A stretch of DNA of 20,909 nucleotides, taken from Chara braunii (lineage: Eukaryota > Streptophyta > Charophyceae > Charales > Characeae). The translations under genes were made by a program, and so were the position numbers. The stretch is taken from NCBI GenBank assembly GCA_003427395.1, contig BFEA01000197.1, forward strand, positions 2,399,415-2,420,323, read 5' to 3'. Below, piece by piece: positions 8,781 to 17,935 of the stretch (the first letter of the stretch is position 1; the number at the start of each line of letters is the position of its first letter). Below the pieces are notes generated by a model. It searched no databases, was not told the DNA's origin, and saw nothing but the letters and a program-made list of their open reading frames with translations.

Positions 8781-9509
8781 AAAACCTAACCGAAGTTTAA
8801 GTGGTTAGGGTAGGGTACCGGTGACCTAATCAAGAAAATAAAATAGCAAGTATAGGGAAGGGGGAAGGCGGGAGAAAAATAAATAAACAGCGAGATTTCA
8901 AGAGAAAATATAAGTAAATAAGGAAATAAATAAATAATAAAAATAATTAAGGAAATAAGTAAAAAAAATGTGAAAAGAAAAATAATATTTATTTTTTTGA
9001 AATTTTCGGCAGCATTTCCCTACCTCCCATGGGGTCAAGAATGTGCCAAGGGGAAAGGGAAGATCAAGATAAGCACACTAGGTTTTAAATTGCCGCAAAT
9101 AAAATTTTCAAAAAATAAATAAAGAAATAATAAATAAATAGATAAGTAAATAAATAGGTAAATAAGTGGGTGAGGAGGTGGAGAGAGATGGGGTATTTGA
9201 TTTTTCAAAAAAATTGGCAGCATTTCGTTACCCCCATGGGGCCGAACTGTGCCGAAAAAGACTAAGTAAGAGAAAATCAGAAAATTTCGGCAGCACTTCG
9301 TTACTCTCACGGGTCAAAACGTGTGCCGAAAGCAAGAAAGACTAACACCTAATCAGATTTAGGGTTGCCGTAAAGAAAATTAAATTTTCAGAATAAATAG
9401 AAAAGATAAATGAAATAAATCAGAAAATGAGAAAAGAAGGTGGGGAAGAAGATAATTCGAATTTTTGGAAAAAGAGAAAAGATAAATCAAAAGAGAGATA
9501 GAAAAAATA
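8781..9509. other. A-rich, AAATA-type low-complexity stretch
   Basis: There is no gene. The plus strand is strongly A-rich with many AAATA and AAATAAG words (8860-8990, 9105-9175, 9380-9510). It lies upstream of gag on the minus strand, so part may be the element's leader or 5' LTR. No primer-binding site was recognisable. The only ordered structure is the three-copy motif listed separately. Confidence 0.5.
9001..9330. repeat. Three dispersed copies of a 45-base motif
   Basis: A motif of the form TTTCGGCAGCATTTCGTTACC, a CCATGGGG-like core, then TGTGCCGA occurs at 9001-9047, 9211-9254 and 9281-9330. The copies differ by several substitutions. The spacing is uneven (about 210 and 70 bases), with A-rich sequence between. 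Each copy starts near CGGCA and ends near TGCCG, so each is weakly inverted at its ends. I do not recognise the family. Confidence 0.8.
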
Positions 9510-10140
9510 AAGGACCTGTTCACATCGGATACTCAAAAAAAAAACCCCGACGACGTCCGGCAGGCCAGGGATGAGCTGCTTCACACTGTGCATTCACGCT
9601 TGACGCAGGAACAAAAATCTGACTTGGATAGGCCGTTTGTACAGGCAGAGATATGGGGCGCCTTGGAGGACATGGATGATGAGAAGACGCCAGGGATTGA
9701 CTCTTTCCCAAAAGAGTTCTGGGTGTCATTCTGGGACCTCCTCAAAGATGACCTGATGGATTACATAAACGCAGTCCAAGAGGGAGACTCCTTTGGGGGT
9801 ATGATTGGCCAAGGGGTTACGATGCTCCTTTATAAGAAGGGAGACAAAGAGGACATTAGAAATTACAGACCGATCACCCTCCTCCCGGTCCCCTACAAAC
9901 TGGTGGCCAAAGCCCTCACCATTCGCCTGCTGCCGTACATGAACCTGCTGATCCACCCGGATAAAACGGGATTCATGCCGAACTGCAACATCCAGGACAA
10001 TATCCTGCTGGTCAATGAGACTATCAAATATGCACGCCAGCGCAGAGCCCAAGCAGCCATACTGTTCATAGACTTCGAGAAAGCATATGACCACGTCGAT
10101 TGGGACTTCCTGGACATGTGCTTGACAAAAATGAATTTCG
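9510..10140 (+). pseudogene. LINE (non-LTR) reverse transcriptase fragment
   Basis: The frame reads K-D-L-F-T-S-D-T from about 9510, with no ATG start. Numbering from GTG 9588, it contains D-D-E-K-T-P-G-I-D (31-38), then Y-R-P-I-T-L-L (93-99), Y-K-L-V-A-K-A-L, I-H-P-D-K-T-G-F-M (122-130) and motif A as F-I-D-F-E-K-A-Y-D-H-V-D-W (160-172, D162). These blocks are characteristic of plant LINE reverse transcriptases. Homology stops around residue 184 (M-N-F-G), before the catalytic YADD motif, and the frame then runs into the inverted repeat. It is truncated at both ends and cannot be functional. Confidence 0.92.
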
Positions 10141-10189
10141 GTCACTCAACTGCCACACAAACTCTTTTCTATCCTATCCGGTTGCTAGT

Positions 10190-10232
10190 GGGACCATGCC
10201 CCAGGTGAGGGTCCCCACCAATAGATTGGAGC

Positions 10233-10264
<32 letters not shown>

Positions 10265-10329
10265 NAAAAAAAATCAGGGACGCTTGGACCGCTTTCCAGC
10301 AGGTGCTGCTCCTCACCAATAGATGGAGC
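10190..10329 (-). repeat. Dimeric repeat, left (inverted) arm
   Basis: Read on the minus strand, a unit beginning GCTCCATCTATTGGTG and ending GCGTCCC (10277-10329) is followed by a homopolymer (poly-A on the plus strand, 10237-10273, with an unresolved N at 10265). A second, diverged unit beginning GCTCCAATCTATTGGTG follows (10190-10232). The same unit-homopolymer-unit arrangement occurs in the opposite orientation at 10609-10766. Confidence 0.85.
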
Positions 10330-10608
10330 CTTCCATAGGGGGACCACTTGCGAGACTGCTCTTATCACCTTGTAAAGTGGATGCCCTCTAAAAGAAGTTT
10401 GCGGGAAAAGAAAAAAAGAAGACTGGGCCACTCAGTTTCAATGATAATATCTCAAGGCGGTCACCCTTTGAGGAAAAAGAAAAATACTGTGTGACGAGCC
10501 CCATATTTGTCTTCCTCCTTTTTTTATTTTTATTTTCATTTTTATTTTTATTTTTTTGCACAGCTTGAGATGCTGCTAGGAGCAGTTGCCTTAAGGTCTC
10601 CCAGGGTG
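10330..10608. other. Spacer of the inverted repeat
   Basis: No gene. This is the loop between the two inverted dimeric repeats. It contains a pyrimidine-rich run of TTTTTATTTTTATTT type at 10518-10558 and otherwise nothing I recognise. Confidence 0.5.
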
Positions 10609-10766
10609 GCTCCGTCTATTGGTGGAGCAGCACCTGCTGAGAAGCGGGCCCAGTGTCCCTTATTACAACTGTTTTTTTTTGTTTTTTTTGTTTTTGTTTC
10701 TTGGGACAATTTGCTCCAATCTATTCGTGGGGAGCAGCACGTGCTGGAAACCGGGTCCAGCGTCCC
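10609..10766 (+). repeat. Dimeric repeat, right arm
   Basis: The first unit is at 10609-10659, a T/G-rich spacer (TTTTTTTTG words) at about 10671-10700, and the second unit at 10713-10766. Both units carry GCTCC, CTATT, GTGG, GGAGCAGCAC, TGCTG and GTCCC in the same order. The pair is inverted relative to 10190-10329, so the whole 10190-10766 region can fold into a long stem. Confidence 0.85.
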
Positions 10767-11866
10767 ACATGAATTATTACACAACATATGAGGTGCTAGG
10801 GCCATTACCCGGCTTCGGCTAATATCACATTCACATCAGAGATTTTTAAAGCCTGGAAGGGGACTGGCTGTACAGCCCAATCAAAAGGCCAGTAGTGATG
10901 TGTGAGTGTCTTTTATGGGGGCATACCCCTTGAACCACCAGAACCTCCGAAAGTCGCTACCGCAAAATTCATTTGACTAGAAAAGCCGCGGCACTATAGC
11001 AATGGCTGGCTGCATGCATTCCTGACCTGTGGAAGTACTGGTGGTTTAAACCGCCATATGTACACGGCCCCAGCCATGTAGACATCCGTTCGTCGCCTAC
11101 TCCATTGCGCAATAATTTGGTGGTTGAGGCCTACCCGACCGAAAACTAAAGAAAGTGCTCCGCTGGCAGTTTGGAAAAGCTTGATGCGCAGTGCAGCGCC
11201 TTCAGGCCTGGGCGTACTGGTGGTTTAAGCTTAGTGTACACATTATGATGTCTTGAGATTCGAGCCGATGACCTATTTGGAAAGAGTTGCATGTATGAGC
11301 TAGACATTCCGCAACAAGGCGGGTTCAAATTTCCCTAATGAGGAGGGTGAGGGTGGGGAGTTGGGGGGGGGGAAGCTCTCATCCTGGTGGAATTGCGTAC
11401 TGCAAAAAGGACAAAATTGGAGGCCTCGAGGGGCGAGGGGCGAATCTGATCCGTTGTTTCGGACAAGCACATTGCCCCTGAGAGAGAGGCCTAACGACCT
11501 TCTTCCCCCCGAACATAATGCTCCATCATCACGAACAAGTATCGGGCCTTGCCACCCCACACACCAGACTCTGGGCCTCGCCACACCACTGTCAAAACCA
11601 GAAAAGAATGAATGCATCTTCCCCAGGAAGTGGTCAGATGCATGCGTTGCTATTCATAGCAACGTGTGCGTCTTGCCCTATTTCTTTTTTCATTTCGACA
11701 GTGATGTGGCGAGGCCCTCCTTTTCTTGGCAAGGTGCTTCTTGCCGCCTCACTCACCAATAATTTTGCCTGTCACGAAATTGTTAGAAAGTGTAGATGGA
11801 GCCTCTCCCCGGGTTCTAGTGATGCCTGGTCTTACCAGCAGCACTAGCACTTCAGGGGGTGTGTTT
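10767..11866. other. Non-coding stretch with short direct and inverted repeats
   Basis: No coding region with a recognisable domain. A motif around GTACTGGTGGTTTAA occurs at 11035-11049 and 11214-11228, with weaker similarity on both sides (about 11021-11065 and 11200-11243). GGGCCTCGCCAC at 11573-11584 has its exact inverse complement GTGGCGAGGCCC at 11706-11717. On the minus strand about 11239-11307 has a weak tRNA-like look (CTAGCTCA, GGCTCGAATC, and ends ATGTCT/AGACAT that pair), but the D-arm does not fold. Confidence 0.5.
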
Positions 11867-11889
11867 AAAAAAAAAAAAAAAAAAAAAAA
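11867..11889 (+). repeat. Poly-A tract
   Basis: 23 A residues follow GTGTTT. It could be the 3' tail of a plus-strand retroposon ending here, but I could not identify the body upstream. Confidence 0.85.
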
Positions 11890-12306
11890 GAAGATTTGGG
11901 GTGTTCACCAACCCCCTTTCCTTTCCCCCACTGCGCCCCACCTCTGTATTGCCCATGCTTCGTATCCCTAAGCCTCTGTTTTTGTGTACTTCTGATTCTG
12001 CTGCAACTCTTGAGTTCCAAGTCTCAGGGCCTGGCCGCACCACTCACCAAATGAAACTCCGGCAAGAACAAGGGAAGATGCACCAGCATAACTTTTGTCG
12101 TTTGTGCATTTGTTGAGCGGTGCCGCGGGGGCCTCAGTTTCCCCTCCCCTGCTCCCTGCTCTGGAGGAGGTTGGTAGCACACAGGTTGCTGCAGATTCAG
12201 CATGCTCAGAGTACTCTGTCATTGGTTTGTCCCGCCAATACTCTGCCCCACTGGCTGCACGTGGTAAGGGGAGGAGATTGGGGATGGTGTGAAGAGAAGG
12301 AGGGGG

Positions 12307-12356
<50 letters not shown>

Positions 12357-12594
12357 GCAGAATATGGGGAGAGGGACGGGGGTGAAGCGGGAGCTATGGG
12401 TGATGGGCAGGAGAAAAGAGAATCAAAATAGTGCGATGGCCATCAGAGGAAAAAAGAGCAATCTTGAGACCGACATTAGAGGAGAAAAGAATGGGCAGCC
12501 GATTCTTCAGAGGAAACGAGTTTTAATACAACCCGGCCGGCGTCCCTCACAAAGTCATGCAGTTCATCTGAGGAACCAGGCGTCACCAGTGCAG
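11890..12594. other. Non-coding stretch with a 48-base G run
   Basis: No gene is supported. Apart from the G run (listed separately), 12447-12530 has a loose purine-rich repetition of AGAGGAAAA-like words. The glycine-rich frames here are artefacts of the G run. Confidence 0.5.
12308..12355 (+). repeat. Poly-G tract (48 G)
   Basis: This is an uninterrupted run of 48 G, preceded by GGGGGC. Such runs form G-quadruplexes and are very prone to length error in sequencing and assembly, so the real length may differ. Confidence 0.9.
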
Positions 12595-12662
12595 CCATTA
12601 GCTCAGTGGGTAGAGCGCCGGTTGGAATTACGCATTGCGGTATAAGGTTATGGGTTCAAAAG
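12595..12662 (+). repeat. tRNA-like head, probable SINE
   Basis: The sequence TTAGCTCAGTGGGTAGAGC gives a perfect D-arm (GCTC...GAGC) and a Pol III A box. GGGTTCAAAAGTC supplies a B-box-like T-arm. The distance between them is longer than in a tRNA, and neither the T-stem nor the acceptor stem pairs properly, so it is not a functional tRNA. Downstream, CCGTTACACG (12733-12742) and CGTGTAACGG (12762-12771) form a 10-base hairpin that may belong to the same element. No tail is clear on the plus strand. Confidence 0.6.
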
Positions 12663-12842
12663 TCAATTATAGCCTTGCGCATTTCTGCCGGTGGGCATTG
12701 TCCGGCACACAGCTGTACACACTGTCCTCTGGCCGTTACACGGCTATGAATACAGACCCTGCGTGTAACGGTCTGGGACTCAGTTCCGGTTGTTGTATGC
12801 TGCATTCTGCCTACGCCCTTGAGGATGTTGGCTAATGGTCTC

Positions 12843-12859
12843 TTTTTTTTTTTTTTTTT
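12843..12859. repeat. Poly-T tract
   Basis: 17 T residues, flanked by CTC on the left and AGAGG on the right, so the ends can pair weakly. No element was assigned. Confidence 0.8.
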
Positions 12860-13629
12860 AGAGGCCAAGGACCAGACCCGCGGTGATTGCTGGTAGCGGC
12901 AGCCAATGGTTGTCCTGACAGGATAGGCCACCTACCCTACCCATCCCCACGTTAATACTCCCAGCGCACCCCCTGTCCCCTACTATCCTACCTCAGTGTG
13001 ACCAGCACTCAGGACCATCACCTTACCAGTATTGAGGGCAACTTGGACCAGACAGCAGTGACAAGCACCAGGGCTGGGCCAACCTCCCAGCCCTAATGGA
13101 AGCGGGAGCGGACGAACCGTGCCGTACGGGAGCTTTGGACGCCAGGCTCATGCAATCTTCTACAGGCCCAATTCAGAGAGTCTTCTCAGCAGGATTACCT
13201 CAGCAAGGCAGGCCTGTGATAAGCCAGGATCCACACTCGGCGGTTTCCCGTACCCCTAAGGGAAAATCCCACGTAGAACCCCGAAGTACGAATTCAAGAT
13301 AATGGGGAAAAACGGCGCTTCATTTTTCTTCTTTCTTTTTCTTCTTCTTCTTTTGTTTAGGAGGGGTGGAATAGAAAATGTAATTCGGGTCTTGCATGGC
13401 CGGTTAGCGGCCGCACCAAGAAACTCGAGAAACAGTGGGGACTTAGCGGGAGTAGGAATTTTGAATTTTTGGGCTTGCCGCGGTTTTTGAATTTTTGTGC
13501 GCCGCGTAAACCTGTTCCCCCGCTCTGCATCCCCACCCCATCTTCCCTTCTTGCTGGGCATCTCCCTCCTGCATGTCTCTTCATCTTCCCTCTAAGCGAA
13601 GTCCGATCCCGTCCTTCTTTTTTCCCTGC
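12860..13629. other. Non-coding stretch
   Basis: No gene or domain seen. Contents are a C-rich part (12930-13100), a pyrimidine run (13320-13360) and GC-rich sequence. Short open frames are unremarkable. Confidence 0.45.
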
Positions 13630-13955
13630 AAATGATTGGCTGTCTGATTGGGATGGTCGGGGCAATGTGGTGGCCGTGGGAAGCGCACCCCACTTGAACG
13701 ACCACCCCAATCACGCAGAACATTCGATTCGCCTCCTTCGACCCTTCTGGAGCATCTGCCCTTCTTCTGTCCTGACCATCTACACCCCGTGCTTCACTGC
13801 TTCGAGCAGCCTCTCCGCCGCCTTCCGCGCTATAAATTCCCGCAATCCCTGCCTCTCATTCTCTTTGATCTCGGCTGCAAGTTGCGCAAGCTATGCGCGA
13901 AGCCGACGTGCCCTGTGGTGGGCGGAGGGACGGCGGGTGGCGGAGTCAGCGGTAG
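13630..13955 (+). promoter_or_regulatory. Promoter-like stretch: CCAAT boxes, TATA box, short frame
   Basis: Two ATTGG words (inverse CCAAT) lie at about 13636-13655, and TATAAAT is at 13831-13837 in CGCTATAAATTCC. An ATG at 13893, about 60 bases downstream, starts a 20-codon frame ending at TAG 13953-13955. The elements are spaced as in a plant promoter, but each is short and common and no gene body follows. Also, GATTGGGATGGTC and its near-inverse GACCACCCCAATC form a 13-base stem with one mismatch here. Confidence 0.2.
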
Positions 13956-14386
13956 ACTTGGAGTAAGGCAGTCAAAGGGACTGAGCGGTGGTGGAGATCA
14001 AACGTCGACCACGGCAGGGCCTTGTGGCTATGGTTGTCGGTGGTTTGACGGGTTGGGGACTGGGCCCGGAGCGGTCAGTTGAGAGGATTCTATATTTTTA
14101 AGACGCAGCTTTTTCTCCATCGCTGCTTTGTCCCCATGTGATGTGTGCATGACTCCAAAGGTGGGGTAATCTGTTATGCATGTCGGGTATGAAAGTCCAT
14201 GGATGTTGAATGTTTCATTGAAGGCTCTAGGGGTATGCGTTTGTGTATGCGCCTCTGGGCCTGATGAACAGAAGTATCGACTGTCGATTGCTTGCATGAG
14301 AGCATGAATGCGTCGGTCCTTCTTGTCTCCCTTTCTTTTTGATTAATTGCGCGAGTGTGTGTGATACGCGCCAACCTCCTTTCACC

Positions 14387-14390
<4 letters not shown>
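13956..14390. other. Non-coding stretch
   Basis: Nothing recognisable; moderately GC-rich, then mixed sequence leading into the CT microsatellite. Confidence 0.4.

Positions 14391-14462
<72 letters not shown>
14391..14462. repeat. (CT)36 microsatellite
   Basis: 72 bases of perfect CT dinucleotide (GA on the minus strand). It creates artificial Ser-Leu and Arg-Glu open frames on both strands. Confidence 0.97.
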
Positions 14463-14465
<3 letters not shown>

Positions 14466-14934
14466 GGCGACGGTCGGGACCCCAAGAAGGGGCGGATACT
14501 TTCGGAGAGATCGGCCACCCGCGTCCTCGCCAAGCGGCCGACCTCTCTATATCCACCACCAGTGCACGACACCGTGTTGAGATTGATGATACAAAGAAGA
14601 GATAGAGAAAGAGAGTTAGGCGCATCCTTCTTCGGTGGCATTCGTTGATCTTTGCATGGAGTCAGGTTTCGTCCCGACGAACGGGAGCATGGGCCAAGGT
14701 AGCGTCGCAGCGCGCTTCCGCCCTTCCCAATTGCAGACGACGACGACATCATATACTGCGCTGTGGACGTGTGGAGCCTGTTGCGGTGCACTGAGCCAAT
14801 CCACCTTTATAACCCGACCCAGGCGTGCCATATAAGCAGGAGTGGATTTGTGCTGATTGAGCGATTTGCTTCCCCACCTTTAATTTTATCGTACACCGAC
14901 CTCACGGTGTTGCCCTGGTCCGTTGTCCACGCCA
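14463..14934. other. Non-coding stretch
   Basis: No gene or repeat recognised. TTATAA and TATAAG words occur at about 14808-14836 but without other support. Confidence 0.4.
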
Positions 14935-14973
14935 CCTGGCGACAACGGTTTAATTGCCACTGGTGTCGCCAGG
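14935..14973. repeat. Hairpin with 10-base perfect stem
   Basis: CCTGGCGACA at 14935-14944 is exactly complementary to TGTCGCCAGG at 14964-14973, with a 19-base loop. It sits just before the 53-base tandem repeat and may be part of the same element. Confidence 0.7.
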
Positions 14974-14991
14974 GAGACTCGTGCTCGTGGC

Positions 14992-15097
14992 GACGGTTGG
15001 TCCTGGAGTACGAAGGGGCTACCCGATTCCCCGAACTCCCGCGTGACGGTTGGTCCTGGGGTACGAAGGGGCTACCTGATTCCCCAAACTCTCTCGT
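14992..15097. repeat. Two tandem 53-base units
   Basis: The unit starting GACGGTTGGTCCTGG and containing GTACGAAGGGGCTACC and GATTCCCC occupies 14992-15044 and 15045-15097, with about six differences. The unit length is not a multiple of three, so it does not encode a repeated peptide. Confidence 0.9.
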
Positions 15098-16596
15098 AAC
15101 ACGCGTGCGCTCCCCGCCCATTTTCGAACCTGCGTCCCGTCAACCTGTCCGACGCCGGGTGAGCCCGTGCCGCGCCGTCCACGCGGACTAGACGAGTCCT
15201 ATAACGAAGCCCGAACCTGTTTTCGGGCCCTCCACCCCCAAGGGCCGTGCGAACCCTGCGCCTTGGGGAACGGAACTCCGCCCCCGTCTGCTTCGTTTCT
15301 CGTCTCGTCTCCTCTCCTCTTTATTTTCGTTTTGTCTGAAAAAGGATGACGGTCGGGCCGTAGGACACCGCCCTCCCATCATCCGCCTTCAGCGACAGCC
15401 CAAATCCCCGCCCAGGCACCTCAGGCCGAAGCAAGAGTCCCCTGTTTTGTCCGGATGACTCAACCCCCACGGCCAAAAATCCTCAGCCACACCCCTAAGA
15501 ACTCTGATCGGCGTCCGAAGGACGAAACGCCGCGTGAGGAGTGAGGTTGCACATCACAGGCCAGTGCCCGCGGACACATCCTACCTTCTTTCCCCTAGCT
15601 TATCTAAGGCCAGGCGGAACTAAGACTAGCTGGAGCGACTTATATCCCTATCCTACCCTAGAGCTAAGCCATGCATGCGTAGACCCCGTCATATACCTGA
15701 TGGATCCCCCCAGCCCAGTATCGTAGTTGTGTGTATATGTGTGTGGCCAGAGGCATGGGCTCGCTGTTTTTTTTTTTTACGTACTCACAAGACTCCCATC
15801 CTACCACTCCTCTCGATATATCTCCTGGCGCATCCCCACTCCATTTTGTATCTTACCTCATGCGAGGAACATCACTCTCTACTGGAGCAACCTGACCAGA
15901 CAGCTGATGCGGGCACTCACACTGAATGAGCTCCCCCGTTCAGCCCCAGTTGAGGTACTAGCGTACAAGCCTCGTTGATACGGGTACCTCGGGAGCAAGG
16001 CGCAAAGTTCTCAACTAGTCCCGTGAGCAGTGAGGGCACCATTAGGCAGTGTCTAATGGTCGGCTAACCAAGGTCTGACCCATGAGCCCCTACATCTAAG
16101 CACCAACCCAGCACGGCGCAGTTCATATATGGCTACTGTTGGTTGTTGAATATGCTGGTTCAACCCTGGTTGTTATGTGAGCTAGCGTGATATCATAGTG
16201 TGTATGGATGTATGTGGTTGTTTTCTGCTACTAATGAGCCTTGCTCATGTCTGTTCGCTAGGGAGAATCGACTAGTGGTAATGGGGGAGACCTCGACCCT
16301 CATCAACTACCCCCGACCACCTCTGATAGCCCACCTCCCCAGAATGGGTCTACTGACATCGAGAGTAGGACTCACCTCTTGATTAGACAACGGTTTCCCT
16401 ACAAAGCACCCCTACCCACCATAGGACTGCCACGATATCACCATGCACCCAAACAACCCTCCGGCCCGAGAGAGTAGCATCCATCCCTCATCAACTCTCC
16501 CGCAGGAAAGGCACACGTCCCCACCCAAATCCGTCCAGAAGATCATCCGTAGCTGATATGACGAACAGTATATTTAGACATGATGAATGAGCATAG
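15098..16596. other. Long non-coding stretch
   Basis: About 1.5 kb with no supported gene. It contains a 12-base T run at 15767-15778 and a loosely repeated CTCATCAACT word at about 16299 and 16487. Open frames are short and without domains. Confidence 0.45.
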
Positions 16597-16662
16597 TACG
16601 GAGTTGAACTTGGGACCTCCAAGTTACAATATCAGAGCTCTACCCACTGAGCTATTGAGCTC
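16597..16662 (-). repeat. tRNA-like module D (degenerate)
   Basis: On the minus strand, ATAGCTCAGTGGGTAGAGCT makes a perfect D-arm. Next comes an anticodon-arm-like stretch with loop ATTGTAA (anticodon position TGT) and four pairable bases out of five, then GGAGGTC and a B-box-like AAGTTCAACTCC. The T-stem does not pair and no acceptor stem forms. I read this as a tRNA-derived relic, most probably a SINE head. Confidence 0.6.
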
Positions 16663-16749
16663 ATTAGTCTGTAAGGCTGCTATGCCAGGCTTGGGACAAG
16701 TACGTGGGGTGCAACCTACACCAACCAATTGTGCTCGGGGGAAATTGTA

Positions 16750-16817
16750 GGCCGACAATGTCGAACCCGCAACCTCCCCGTTGCAACACCGGAGCTCCGC
16801 CCCTTAAGCTACCACAC
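16750..16817 (-). repeat. tRNA-like module C (degenerate)
   Basis: On the minus strand, GGTAGCTTAAGGGGCGGAGC resembles a D-arm/A box and GGAGGTTGCGGGTTCGACATTG resembles the variable loop, T-arm and B box. It is in the same orientation as the modules on either side, about 85 bases from module D and 63 from module B. Confidence 0.55.
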
Positions 16818-16880
16818 ACTTGCTTACCAACTGACCGTCTCGAAGATAAGACGCCAAGCATGCCACATGCACTATCGTGG

Positions 16881-16948
16881 GGGCAATGGGAACTGAACCC
16901 ACGACCTCCTGAGTGTTGCTTGAACACCTTACCAACTGAGCTACACCC
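16881..16948 (-). repeat. tRNA-like module B (degenerate)
   Basis: On the minus strand it begins GGGTGTAGCTCAGTTGGTAA and ends GGTCGTGGGTTCAGTTCCCA, with a paired five-base T-stem (GTGGG with CCCAT, one wobble). The D-stem and anticodon stem do not fold properly. It closely resembles the head of the SINE-like element at 18220, so both derive from the same tRNA-like family. Confidence 0.65.
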
Positions 16949-17866
16949 ACTTGGCATAATGGTCTCATTGTTGATCTCTCCCAACTGTAATATTGCTTAG
17001 TACATTCAGTAGTCTATCACAATCACACACAATACGTCGTGGTATCAAGTCTTGCTCTGTGTTTCCCGCACATACGTACATCCACTTCACATGATTACAT
17101 GGTCACTCAATAATACCATATGCTGCCTGCGGGCATACGTAAGAAATAAATGGCTTTGGGCATCTCACTTACAGTCATAGTATCGAGTCCTGTAGGATAC
17201 ATCCATATACACTCTCGGGCGGGGGAGACCAATCCTTGGTAGTGGTTCTCATGGGTTAGGTTGTACGGGCCACGGGTGGTTCACACTAGCTCATGTGTAA
17301 CACCTACTTGGGACCTGGTTCGTCGGTGAGACTGGTAGAGATATTGAGTGTTCCTGGCGGCCGAAGTCGTTGGGTAACAAGGCTTGCACAACTGCTCTTC
17401 CACTGGGACTGGGTGGGGTTACTCTCTAGTCTGGTGCCTGTGACTACTGTTCGGTCGATATCATCCTGAGGGTGATTGTCCTGAGTGCTGGTCATTGAGG
17501 TAGGATAGTCGTTGTTAGGGATACGCTAGGAGAATTAACGTGAGGATGGGTAGGGTGGCAGTTCCTCCATCGCGCGCCAGTGTGCCCATTAGCTGATTGA
17601 GTCGGAATAGTATCTGTGGATGGTCCCCTGGGAAGCTTTCAGCATGGCTGGAATGTGAACAGATGGGAGCCTTGAAGTCTTGGATGGGGGGCCAGACTAG
17701 GGATAGGCCTAATGAAATACTGTCACCAGGATATCACAATCTCTCGTAGTATCCGTCAGTTCCAGCGTGGTCAGAATAGTATGAGGGGGCGGTCCCTAGC
17801 GAAGCTTACCGGTTTCGGCACTCCTATGTCAGTGGCCGCTATAGCTGGGAATCTGGCCTCTACAAC
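16949..17866. other. Non-coding stretch with a diverged direct repeat
   Basis: No gene. The words GAATAGTAT, GGTCCC and GAAGCTT recur in the same order at about 17605-17639 and 17773-17806, a diverged direct repeat about 168 bases apart. Confidence 0.45.
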
Positions 17867-17928
17867 AACCTGGCTTTTTTTTTGAAAAAAGAAAAAAGAA
17901 AAAAGAACAAGGCGTCACCAGCCAGGTT
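17867..17928. repeat. Hairpin with T/A homopolymer interior
   Basis: AACCTGGCT (17867-17875) is exactly complementary to AGCCAGGTT (17920-17928). Between them a nine-T run is followed by GAAAAAAG-type A-rich sequence that can extend the stem. Confidence 0.65.
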
Positions 17929-17935
17929 CAGGAGA

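Noticed and set aside
12120-12645. Glycine-rich frames
   Set aside because: They are produced by translating the poly-G run.
14174-14791. 205-codon minus-strand frame with a long Arg-Glu repeat
   Set aside because: The repeat is only the translation of the (CT)36 microsatellite, and the flanks show no domain.
17040-17060. TGGTATCAAG-like sequence resembling a plant retrotransposon primer-binding site
   Set aside because: It differs from the initiator-Met complement after eight bases, and no LTR end or retroelement coding region adjoins it.
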